The notes beneath the pieces are model-generated. The model had not been told where the DNA came from, did no database searches, and saw nothing but the letters and a program-made list of their open reading frames with translations. From JAMOQA01 sp964420365 (GTDB lineage Bacteria; Acidobacteriota; Polarisedimenticolia; J045): a DNA stretch of 30,484 bases. Shown one piece after another: positions 1-7,545 of the stretch. The DNA is taken from NCBI GenBank assembly GCA_964420365.1, contig CAYQTA010000037.1:1-30484 (forward strand). The letters run 5' to 3'. The position numbers and the translations under genes are program-made. Numbering within the stretch: the stretch's first letter is position 1; each line of letters starts with the position of its first letter.

Positions 1-45
1 CCCGGCCCGGCGTGGTCGCAGCAGGTGCTCCGACTCGGCGTGCGA

Positions 46-260
46 GGTGCGCCGGGAACGGGGGCCGCTCTCCGGGGAACCTTGGGCGGAATTCAAGGAC
101 CTGGGGCGGTTCCAGCCCGCGGCGGTGGTGTCCGTGGAACATCTTGTCCAATAAGGAGTTCCAGGAAGAACCTCCGCTCCCGGCGCACCCCGCGCCCGGC
201 TCCTGCTGCAGGTGCGTCTTCGCTACCTCGGGCCCCGTTCCCGGCGCACCCCGCGCCCGG
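46..260. repeat. Direct plus inverted short repeats
   Basis: A 21-base GC-rich segment at 179-199 recurs identically at 240-260. An 18-base segment at 46-63 is the exact reverse complement of 233-250, which overlaps the second direct copy. The transcript could therefore fold the distal copy back on the proximal one. No coding role is apparent. Whether the family is dispersed elsewhere in the genome cannot be told from this window. Confidence 0.6.
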
Positions 261-322
261 TGCCTGGCCGACGCTGCCGCCACGCGGCCGACCTGCGGCC
301 CCCCTCCCCGGCAGGCGCCATC

Positions 323-466
323 GTGTAGCGAAGCCTTCAGGAGGCAAACGCGCACCAAAAGTCAGTAGTCCAGGATCTTGCGAAAGGGTTCGAAACGGGT
401 TGTGCCGCCGACCAGGACGCCCGTCGCCGAGGCAGTTCGGGAGGATACCCGGAAGCTTCGCTACAC
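323..466. repeat. 12-base inverted repeat pair upstream of histidine kinase
   Basis: The segment gtgtagcgaagc at 323-334 is the exact reverse complement of 455-466. The arms are 120 bases apart and bracket most of the DNA just upstream of the gene at 493. The right arm ends 12 bases before a -10-like hexamer. The pair could be a remnant of a small mobile or REP-like element, or an operator, but nothing in the sequence decides this. Confidence 0.45.
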
Positions 467-478
467 CACGGCGTCCGG

Positions 479-484
479 TATCAT
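479..484 (+). promoter_or_regulatory. -10-like hexamer TATCAT before histidine kinase
   Basis: TATCAT stands out in GC-rich surroundings and ends 8 bases before the ATG at 493. If it is a true -10 box, transcription would begin almost at the start codon and the mRNA would be nearly leaderless, which fits the weak ribosome-binding site there (only GGGA at 487-490). No good -35 box lies 16-18 bases upstream. Confidence 0.3.
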
Positions 485-492
485 CCGGGACG

Positions 493-3400
493 ATGAAGGG
501 TGACGGGACGGCAACGGCACCGCCGACGGGCAGTCCGGGGGACGCTCGGCGCAGGGTCCGGGCCCTCGCGCTGCTCGGGGCGCTCGCCGCCCTCCTCGCC
601 GGCCTCGTCCCGGGCAGGCCCGGCGCCGCCGGCCTGGTCTCGCTCGCGGGTCTCGCCGTCTTCGGCGCGGCCCTCTTCGCCGCGCGTCGCCGGGCATTCT
701 CCGCGCTCCTGCCCGCCTTCCTGGTGCTGGTCCCCGCCACGTGGATCGCCCTCCGGGACCTTCTCCCGGATCCGCCCCCGGCGGACGTGCTCGCCGAGGG
801 AACGGCCCGTCTCGAGGCGAACTGGGACCGCTTCCGCGAGCGTCTCCTCGGCGCCCTCGCCGAGCCACCCCCCGCGGGCGGAGACTGGGGCTGGCTCCGT
901 CCCCGCACGCGGGCGCTCGGGGAGGACGCCGGCCTCTCGACAGTCGACCCGGCCACCGGGAGGGCGATCGCGTGGGCTGGCTGGACCACCCCCCTCCGAC
1001 CCGGCGAACGGCAGGTCCTCTTCCCGGCGGAGGGCCCGGTTCCCACGGTCCTCCCGCTGCGGCGCGGGCTCGCTCTCCGGCTGCTGGCCGCCCGGCCCCT
1101 CGGGGACCGCGACGGCCCCTGGCTCGTCGCCGAGGTCCCGCTCCCGCCGGAACCGGAGCCGGGGGTCCTCGCCGAGGGGATTCCCCGGGGCCTTGCCGCC
1201 CAGGTCCGCTGGGAAGCGCTCGGGGAAGGGCTGCGGGCCCCGTTCGAGGCGGCGGCCGCCCAGTCGGGCAGCGGTTTCTGGGCCCTCGTCCCCCTGATGG
1301 CCGGCCCCGGGCACGACCCGGTGGCCCGGGTCAGCCTGGTGCTCCGCGCGGCGGTCCCCGGGGGGCGGGAGACCCGGGCGCGTCTCCTTCCCTTCCTCGC
1401 CCTGCTGGCTCTCGCCCTGCTTCCCTGGCCCGCACCGGGAACCGGCTGGAAGCCGGCGGAACGGGTCCTCGCCGGGCTCGCGATCGTCGCCGGCCGCGGC
1501 CTGCTGGCGGTGGCTCCGCCGTGGAACCCGGCGGCCCCCGCCGCTGTCCCCCTGGCGCTGGGAGCCACCGGCGCGGCCCTCTTTCTCCTGGCGGTCCTGT
1601 TCCTGCCTGCCCGGCCCCTCCTGCGGTTTCCCGCGGGACTGCTCCTCGCGGGAGGGGGCCTCGCCCTGGTGGCTCGCTGGACTGCCGGCACCGGCCTTTC
1701 TCCCGGAGAGGGGCTCCTGCCCGGCGCCGGGATCCTCGCCCCGGTGGCGATCGCGGGCCTCGTCGGCCCCGTCGCGGGGGGCATCGCGCTCCTGCTCGCA
1801 CGGGCCGGCCGGGCGCGGCTCCTCGTCCTTTCCCTCGCGGTCGTGGTCGGGGGGGGAGTCGCGGGGCCGATCCACCTGCGGGCCCTGGTCCGGGCAGCGA
1901 GGGACCGGGCGGAAAGGACCCTCGCCCGGGAAGTGGCCGGGCGTGCGGACACCTGGGAGCGGGATCTCGCGGAGACCCTGCGCCTCGCGGTCGGCACGGG
2001 GGCCGGGGCCGGTCCGTCCCTCGTGCCTGAGCGGGACGCGATCGACCTCTGGTGGCGCTCGCCCCTCGGCCGCCATGGACTCGCTTCCGGGGTCTTCCGC
2101 TACGACGCGGACGGAAACCTGGAGGACACCTTCTCGAGCGGCCTGCCGCCGGTGCTCCCGGCGCCGCCGGGCGAGGAGGCCCCGGCCGACGGCCGCGTTC
2201 GACGGGAGGTGCTCCGGTTCGTCGGCGGCGAGGTCCCGGTCCTGGTCGCCCGGGTGGCGCGCCCCGGGGGCGGAGCCTGGGTCGCGGCCGTGCTCGAGTC
2301 GCCGGCGAACCTGCCGGGCCTGGCCCGGGACGATCCCCTTCGCGGTGCGCGGCTTCCCGGCGCCCGGAGCCCGTTTCCACCGGCGGAGGAAACGGTTCCT
2401 CACCTGGCGTGGTTCGACCGGGACGGGCGCCTCCTCGGGGCGGACCAGGGGATCCTCCCCCCCGCGCCCCTCGCTCCCCCGCCGGCTCCCCGCTGGCGCG
2501 CGGCCCCGGTCTCCGGGCGCCCGGCCCGGGTGCTCGAGCTCCCGGAACCTCCCGGGACCGTCTCCATCGTCCTCTTTCAGCCGGGCCCCCTCCGGGCGGC
2601 CTCCCTCGCCGCCGGCTGGGCGGGAGTCTCCCTGCTGCTGCTCCTTGCCGGCGCCCTCCTCGGCCGCCTGCTGCTGGCCCCCGGCGTGACGATGCGGGCC
2701 GCGGCACGGACGCTCCGGGCCCTCGTCACCCGGGTCCGCTGGGCCGTCCCGGCCGCCCTGCTGGCGGCCGGGCTGCTCCCCCTGCTGGTCCTGGGCCTGA
2801 CGGTCCGCGCCGCCGCGCACCGCCAGGCGGCGGACGAGCTGACCGCCCAGGGAACGCGCACGGCCCGCTTCGCCCGGCGCTTCGTCGAGGACTACCTGGC
2901 GGTCCAGGGCGAGCATCCCGGGGTGCTCGACGACGCGGTCGCCGCCTGGCTCTCCCGCACCCTCGGCGAGGACCTGTTCGCCTGGGAGGACGGGGAGCTG
3001 CTGGCGACGTCGCGGCCCGACCTGGTCCGCGCCGGGCTGTGGCCGGAACGGCTGCCGGGTGACACCTGGCGGGCCCTCGCGGTGGCCAGGCGTCCCCTCG
3101 TGATCGAGGCGGTTCGCCTCGCTGCCGGCCCCCGGGTGTTCGACCTGGTCGTCGTCCACGGGCCCTGGCGCGTGCCCGACGGGCGGACCGGGGTGGTCAG
3201 CCTGCCCCTCGCATGGGCGGGACGGCGGATGGAGGCGGCCCTCGTCGAGATCGACCGGGCGCTCCTGGTCGCCTCCGCGCTCCTCCTCGGGCTGGGAGCC
3301 GTGCTCTTCGTCCCCCTGGCGCGTCGCCTGGTCCGCCCCCTCGGCCGGCTCCAGGAGGCGGCCGAGCGGATCGGGGCGGGGGACCTCTCGACCCGGATCC

Positions 3401-4173
3401 CGGAGACCGGCTGGGAGGAGACCCGGGCCCTGGGCCGGGCCCTCTCCGGGATGGTCCGGCGCCTCGCCGCCCACGAGCGGGCGGAGGGACGCCGCCGGGC
3501 GTTCGCCCAGATGGCGCGCCGGGTCGCCCACGAGGTGAAGAACCCCCTGACGCCGATCGGCCTCGTCGTCGACCACCTGGAGCGGCTCGCCGAGCGGAAC
3601 GACCCGGGGCTGCCGGCGGCGCTCTCCCGCGGCCTCTGCACGATCCGGGACCAGGTCCGGGTCCTGCGCGACACCGTGGAGGAGTTCTCCGACTGGGCGC
3701 GGCTGCCGGCGGCCCGGCCGGAACCACTCGACCTCGGGCAGGCCCTGCGGCGCTGGCTCGAGCCGTATCGCCTCGGGGCCCCCGAGGGGGTGGCGATCGT
3801 CCTCGAGGGACCGGAAACCGGGCCGGAGGTCCACGCGGACCCGCGCCTCCTGCGCCGCGCCGTCGTGAACCTGGTGGAGAACGCCCTCGCCGCGATCACC
3901 GAGGGAAACGGCTCCCGCGTCGTCGTGCGCTGGCTCGAGCGGCCCGGGGGCGGCGCCCTCGTCGAGGTCGAGGACGACGGGCCGGGCGTCCCGCCCGACC
4001 GGCGCGAGGCGATCTTCGAGCCGGACGAGACCTCCCGGGAGACCGGCACCGGGCTCGGGCTCCCGATCGCCCGGGACGCGATCGAGGCCCACGGCGGGTC
4101 CCTCTCCGCCGGGGACGCCCCCGGCGGCGGCGCCCGCTTCACGATCGAGCTCCCCCCGCGCCGGATCCCCTGA
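493..4173 (+). CDS. Large NtrY-like membrane sensor histidine kinase
   Basis: A 1226-residue membrane histidine kinase that should autophosphorylate on histidine and pass the phosphate to an unidentified response regulator. The C-terminus is classical. A HAMP linker starts near residue 946. An H-box reads RRVAHEVKNPLTPI with the phospho-acceptor H1013, the N-box is NLVENALAAI (about 1126-1135), and the G-boxes are VEDDGPGVP and GTGLGLPI. The HEVKNPLTPI form is typical of the NtrY branch. The N-terminal 900 residues are unusual: hydrophobic segments near 23-85, several between about 300 and 475, at about 700-730, 750-775 and 923-945, separated by three long loops that are probably extracytoplasmic. 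The ATG at 493 was chosen because it precedes the first membrane segment; the frame is open further upstream but there looks non-coding. No response regulator gene lies nearby, so it is an orphan here. A hairpin and then a solute-binding lipoprotein gene follow. Confidence 0.88.
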   Translation: MKGDGTATAPPTGSPGDARRRVRALALLGALAALLAGLVPGRPGAAGLVSLAGLAVFGAALFAARRRAFSALLPAFLVLVPATWIALRDLLPDPPPADVLAEGTARLEANWDRFRERLLGALAEPPPAGGDWGWLRPRTRALGEDAGLSTVDPATGRAIAWAGWTTPLRPGERQVLFPAEGPVPTVLPLRRGLALRLLAARPLGDRDGPWLVAEVPLPPEPEPGVLAEGIPRGLAAQVRWEALGEGLRAPFEAAAAQSGSGFWALVPLMAGPGHDPVARVSLVLRAAVPGGRETRARLLPFLALLALALLPWPAPGTGWKPAERVLAGLAIVAGRGLLAVAPPWNPAAPAAVPLALGATGAALFLLAVLFLPARPLLRFPAGLLLAGGGLALVARWTAGTGLSPGEGLLPGAGILAPVAIAGLVGPVAGGIALLLARAGRARLLVLSLAVVVGGGVAGPIHLRALVRAARDRAERTLAREVAGRADTWERDLAETLRLAVGTGAGAGPSLVPERDAIDLWWRSPLGRHGLASGVFRYDADGNLEDTFSSGLPPVLPAPPGEEAPADGRVRREVLRFVGGEVPVLVARVARPGGGAWVAAVLESPANLPGLARDDPLRGARLPGARSPFPPAEETVPHLAWFDRDGRLLGADQGILPPAPLAPPPAPRWRAAPVSGRPARVLELPEPPGTVSIVLFQPGPLRAASLAAGWAGVSLLLLLAGALLGRLLLAPGVTMRAAARTLRALVTRVRWAVPAALLAAGLLPLLVLGLTVRAAAHRQAADELTAQGTRTARFARRFVEDYLAVQGEHPGVLDDAVAAWLSRTLGEDLFAWEDGELLATSRPDLVRAGLWPERLPGDTWRALAVARRPLVIEAVRLAAGPRVFDLVVVHGPWRVPDGRTGVVSLPLAWAGRRMEAALVEIDRALLVASALLLGLGAVLFVPLARRLVRPLGRLQEAAERIGAGDLSTRIPETGWEETRALGRALSGMVRRLAAHERAEGRRRAFAQMARRVAHEVKNPLTPIGLVVDHLERLAERNDPGLPAALSRGLCTIRDQVRVLRDTVEEFSDWARLPAARPEPLDLGQALRRWLEPYRLGAPEGVAIVLEGPETGPEVHADPRLLRRAVVNLVENALAAITEGNGSRVVVRWLERPGGGALVEVEDDGPGVPPDRREAIFEPDETSRETGTGLGLPIARDAIEAHGGSLSAGDAPGGGARFTIELPPRRIP

Positions 4174-4188
4174 CCGGGCGGCCGGGAG

Positions 4189-4217
4189 CCCCGGAAAGGA
4201 CTACCCTTTCCCCGGGG
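4189..4217 (+). terminator. Imperfect intergenic hairpin
   Basis: Arms at 4189-4199 and 4205-4217 pair with a two-base bulge and a short loop, just after the histidine kinase stop and before the ribosome-binding site of the next gene. No T-run follows, so it is a weak terminator or an mRNA-processing/stability hairpin within an operon. Confidence 0.25.
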
Positions 4218-4234
4218 TGCGAAAGGAGCCGGGC

Positions 4235-5986
4235 ATGGGCGATCGGGTACGGGTCGAAACGGCACGCGGAACGCTGGTCCTCCTCCTGGTGCTCGCCGTG
4301 CTCTCCGCACCGGGCTGCGGGGGCGGCGGCGATGCCGGTCGCGCCGACCGGCCCGCCGGCGGCGAGCTCCGCGTCGGCCTGCCGGCCGAGCCGGACTCGT
4401 TGAACCCCTACCTGGCCCGCACCCAGGTGGCCTTCCTCGTCGCCAACCGCGTGCTCCCCTCCCTGGTCGACGAGATCCTTCCAGACGAGGTCCACCGCGC
4501 CGGGTACGAGCCGGCGCTGGCGTCGTCCTGGGAGTTCTCGGAGGACGGCCGGTCGCTGACCTTCCACCTGCGGGAGGGCCGCTGGTCGGACGGGACTCCC
4601 GTGACCTGCGCCGACGTCGCCTACACCCTCGCCGCCCGCAAGTCCCTCGACGTCGCCTGGAGGGGCGCTCCCTTCACCCGCCACCTGGTCGCCGTCGACT
4701 GCCCGGACGACCACACCGCCGTGTTCCGCTTCGACGCCGTCTACCCGGACCGGCTCCAGGACGCGATCACCGGCCACGTCCTGGCGGCATCCCTCTCCCG
4801 CATCCCGTTCGCCCGGTGGCGCAGCACGGACTGGGGAACGGAGCTGCCGGCCGGGGGACCCTTCCGGGTCGCCGAGGTGCGGCCGGGCCAGGGGATCGTC
4901 CTCGAGCGGAATCCCGGCTGGTACGGCGACCCGGCGCTCCCGCTGGTCGAGCGCGTCGTGCTCGAGGTCGTCCCGGAGCGGGTCACCCGGCTGAACCGCC
5001 TCCTGGTCGGCGACCTGGACGTCGCCCTCGCCCTCGCCCCGGGAGACGCGGCCCGCCTCGACCGGGAGGACGGCGTCGCGGCGATCCGCCGGCCCGGCTG
5101 GGGCTACACCTACGTCGGCTGGAACACCCTCGACCCGGCCGCCTGGAAGGAATGGTGGGACCGCCGGGGCGCCCGCTGCGCCGGGGAACCGTCCCGGGAG
5201 GGGTGTGCCGAGGCGTGGAAGGAGGTCGTCGCCCTGCAGCGCTCGCACCCGCACCCGCTCTTCGGGGACCCGCGGGTGCGCCGCGCCATGACCCTCGCCA
5301 TCGACCGGGAAGCGATGGTCGACGCGCTGCTCGCCGGCGAGGGGGAGGTGCCGCCGACGCCGATCCTCGCCCCCCTCCCCGAGCACGATCCCTCGATCCG
5401 TCCGCTCCCCCACGACCCGGAGGCCGCCCGCCGGCTCCTCCGGGAGGCCGGCTTCCGGGACACCGACGGCGACGGGATCCTGGAGAAGAACGGGCGTCCC
5501 TTCGCCTTCCGGATGCTGGTGCAGGCCGGCAACCGGGTGCGGCGGGACGCGGCGGTGATGATCGAGCGGAGCCTCCACGCGATCGGGGTCCGGGTGGAAA
5601 TCGTCCCCGTGGAGAACTCGTCCTTCTACGGAACCCTGGCCCACCGGGAGATGGACGCCTGGATCGCCGGCTGGCGCACGAGCCTGCGGGTCGACATGAC
5701 CGAGATGCTCCACGCGACCGCGTGCGGCCCGGAGGGGGCGGACTTCGGTTCCTGGTCCCAGCCCGAGGCGGATCGCCTCGCCTCCTCGGCCCGGGAGACG
5801 CTGGATCCGCGGGAGCGCCGGCAGGCATTCTGGGCCTGGGAGCGGATCTTCCAGCGGGAGCAGCCCTACACGATCCTCTTCCGCCAGGTCCTGGTCACCG
5901 GCATCCGGGACCGGGTGCGCGGGTGGGAGACGGCCCTCGCCAGCGACCCGCTCCACGGGATCGAGACCTGGTCCCTCGCCGAGTAG
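4235..5986 (+). CDS. ABC transporter solute-binding lipoprotein, family 5 (Opp/Dpp type)
   Basis: A 583-residue extracytoplasmic solute-binding protein of the SBP_bac_5 family, which delivers peptides, nickel or other small solutes to an ABC importer. A hydrophobic signal segment (residues 13-24) precedes a lipobox-like SAPGC, with C28 the probable lipidated cysteine. Family hallmarks are visible: LREGRWSDGTPVTCADVAYTL, GGPFRVAEV, RNPGWYGDP, DPRVRRAMTLAIDRE and the DxDxDG stretch FRDTDGDGILEKNGRPF. The ATG at 4235 is preferred over an in-frame GTG at 4217 because AAAGGAG at 4222-4228 sits 6 bases before it. No permease or ATPase gene is adjacent, so the importer partner is elsewhere or the protein has a sensory role beside the upstream kinase. 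The substrate cannot be predicted. Family assignment is firm. Confidence 0.9.
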   Translation: MGDRVRVETARGTLVLLLVLAVLSAPGCGGGGDAGRADRPAGGELRVGLPAEPDSLNPYLARTQVAFLVANRVLPSLVDEILPDEVHRAGYEPALASSWEFSEDGRSLTFHLREGRWSDGTPVTCADVAYTLAARKSLDVAWRGAPFTRHLVAVDCPDDHTAVFRFDAVYPDRLQDAITGHVLAASLSRIPFARWRSTDWGTELPAGGPFRVAEVRPGQGIVLERNPGWYGDPALPLVERVVLEVVPERVTRLNRLLVGDLDVALALAPGDAARLDREDGVAAIRRPGWGYTYVGWNTLDPAAWKEWWDRRGARCAGEPSREGCAEAWKEVVALQRSHPHPLFGDPRVRRAMTLAIDREAMVDALLAGEGEVPPTPILAPLPEHDPSIRPLPHDPEAARRLLREAGFRDTDGDGILEKNGRPFAFRMLVQAGNRVRRDAAVMIERSLHAIGVRVEIVPVENSSFYGTLAHREMDAWIAGWRTSLRVDMTEMLHATACGPEGADFGSWSQPEADRLASSARETLDPRERRQAFWAWERIFQREQPYTILFRQVLVTGIRDRVRGWETALASDPLHGIETWSLAE

Positions 5987-6017
5987 CGGGGGCTCCCCGG
6001 TGGCCGCCCGGGTGCGG

Positions 6018-6023
6018 TAACAT
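6018..6023 (+). promoter_or_regulatory. -10-like hexamer TAACAT before Ser/Thr kinase gene
   Basis: TAACAT, preceded by TGCGG, lies in the 100-base gap before the kinase gene and would give a leader of about 55-60 bases. No matching -35 box is seen. Low-confidence candidate based on its AT contrast with the surroundings. Confidence 0.25.
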
Positions 6024-6086
6024 CCCCCGGCGGCCCTCCCCCGTGGCGCCGCCATCCCCCGGCCGGGGAAAGGGGACGACCTCGAC

Positions 6087-7382
6087 GTGCTCGACGCCTA
6101 CGTCGACGCCAACAAGCGCTACCGGATCCTCAACGAGCTGGGGACGGGCGGTTTCGCCCGTGTCCTCCTCTGCCGCGACCGGCTCACGCGGGAGCTGCGG
6201 GCCGTCAAGGTCGCGAACCGGATGGGGGACGAGTCTCTGCTCCGGGAAGCCCGCGGCCTGCGGTACCTGAGCCACCCGGGCGTCGTCCGCGTCCACGACG
6301 TGGGCGAGGACGAGCGGGGACGTCTCTTCCTGGTCATGGACTACCTCGAGGGGCCGACCCTCCGGGACTTCCTCGAGTTCCACCGGAAGCTGCCGGTGGC
6401 GGTGGCCGTCGACCTCGCGGTGGAGATCGCCGATGCCCTCGGGGCGATCCACGCGGAAGGGTTCGTCCACCGGGACCTCACCCCGAACAACGTGATCCTC
6501 GAGCGGCGGACCCGGCGGCCGATCGTCTGCGACTTCGGGATCGCGCGCGACCTCGGCCTGACCACCCAGACCGGGTCGGCGGCGGGGACGCTCGCCTACA
6601 TGCCGCCCGAGCAGATGCGCGGCCGGGCGACCCCGCGCTCGGACATCTTCGCCCTCGGGGTGCTGCTCTACGAGATGATCACCGGGAAGATCCCCTGGGG
6701 CGAGGCCAAGACGGCGATCATCGCCTACCGGATCCTGCGGCTCGACCGCCGCCGGCTCGCCCGGCAGCTCACCCAGCTCCCGGAGGCGCTGCGCCCGATC
6801 CTGCTCCGGGCCCTCGCCCGGGATCCCCGGGGGCGGTTCGCCTCGATGGGGGCGTTCAAGCGGGCGCTCCTCGAGGCGGGCATCCGCCGGCGCGGCCGTT
6901 CCCTCGAGCAGCTCCTCGACGCCTACTACGACATCCGCCGTGTCTGTTCCACCTGCGGCGCCGACCTGATCACCCACATGCGCTACTGCCCGGAGTGCGC
7001 CGACCGGAAGCGCCTGGTCTGGGCGGACCACCTCCCCGGCCGGTGCCCCCGCTGCGGGTGGGAGCGGAGCGCCACCTGGCAGTACTGCGCCTGGTGCGGC
7101 ACCCGGTTCCAGCGGCACCGCCCGGGCCGCGAGCCGGCGATCTCCCGCGGCCGCTGTCCCTCCTGCCGCAGGGCGGTTCCCCTCTACGCCCGCTTCTGTC
7201 CCCACTGCCGCGAGCGGCTCTCCTGGGACGTGGAGTTCAAGGTGCCGTGCCCCTCCTGCGGCTGGGGCGTCTCCGTCCGCTGGCGGGCCTGTCCCTGGTG
7301 CGGGCGCAAGCTCAAGCGGAAGAGCCCCGCCCGGCGGGCGGCGCCGCGGGAGGGCGCCACTCCCGGGACGCCTCCCGGTTGA
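6087..7382 (+). CDS. Ser/Thr protein kinase with C-terminal zinc-ribbon array
   Basis: A 431-residue soluble protein with two halves. Residues about 12-265 are a Hanks-type (PknB-like) kinase: glycine loop GTGGFARV, ATP-binding K41 in AVKVAN, catalytic loop HRDLTPNN (D130, N135), DFG with D149 and PPE near 173-175. The usual lysine of HRDLKP is threonine. Residues 287-405 carry four CxxC...CxxC pairs (C287/290-C301/304, C320/323-C334/337, C357/360-C371/374, C388/391-C402/405), each with about 10 residues between knuckles, as in treble-clef or rubredoxin-like ribbons. There is no transmembrane segment or PASTA domain, so it is cytoplasmic. The GTG start at 6087 lies about 11 bases after AAAGGGG and begins just before the kinase fold. 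The zinc region probably docks a partner or nucleic acid; this is inference. It is co-directional with its neighbours, but gaps of 100 and 163 bases suggest its own transcript. Confidence 0.9.
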   Translation: MLDAYVDANKRYRILNELGTGGFARVLLCRDRLTRELRAVKVANRMGDESLLREARGLRYLSHPGVVRVHDVGEDERGRLFLVMDYLEGPTLRDFLEFHRKLPVAVAVDLAVEIADALGAIHAEGFVHRDLTPNNVILERRTRRPIVCDFGIARDLGLTTQTGSAAGTLAYMPPEQMRGRATPRSDIFALGVLLYEMITGKIPWGEAKTAIIAYRILRLDRRRLARQLTQLPEALRPILLRALARDPRGRFASMGAFKRALLEAGIRRRGRSLEQLLDAYYDIRRVCSTCGADLITHMRYCPECADRKRLVWADHLPGRCPRCGWERSATWQYCAWCGTRFQRHRPGREPAISRGRCPSCRRAVPLYARFCPHCRERLSWDVEFKVPCPSCGWGVSVRWRACPWCGRKLKRKSPARRAAPREGATPGTPPG

Positions 7383-7545
7383 CGGGCGGGGGCCCCGGGG
7401 TCAAGGCCTTCCCGGATTTCGTGCTGCGGATTCCCCGCGCCCGGGATGCGATCCGCCACCCGGGAGGCCGGGGCCGCGGCGTATCTTCCTCGCGGCGTCC
7501 CGTTCGCCCGGGGGGAGCGGTGACGCCGGAGGGAGGTCGTTCGCC

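Larger units (their letters stand above)
1..492. other. Non-coding, repeat-rich leader region
   Basis: I find no convincing gene here. Reading frames are open on both strands, but only because stop codons are rare at this GC content, and the translations are low-complexity Pro/Arg/Gly with no recognisable domain. The stretch holds short direct and inverted repeats (listed separately) and a few AT-richer patches near 137-160 and 350-400. A - strand frame starting at 141 runs off the left edge of the window and cannot be judged. No tRNA or rRNA was recognised. Confidence 0.5.

Noticed and set aside
1..141. Possible - strand partial gene beginning with ATG at 141 and leaving the window
   Set aside because: It is too short to judge, has no ribosome-binding site, and its translation resembles nothing I know.
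25..492. N-terminal extension of the histidine kinase in the same open frame
   Set aside because: The added residues are Pro/Arg/Gly-rich without a signal or domain, the DNA contains inverted repeats, and the ATG at 493 leads directly into the membrane segments.
481..4092. Long - strand open frame opposite the histidine kinase
   Set aside because: It is a shadow produced by high GC content. Its translation is low-complexity, whereas the + strand shows H, N and G boxes.
4601..5600. Calcium-binding (dockerin-like) repeat in the solute-binding protein, from its DxDxDG motif near 5460-5480
   Set aside because: This single motif is a common feature of family 5 solute-binding proteins and does not recur here.
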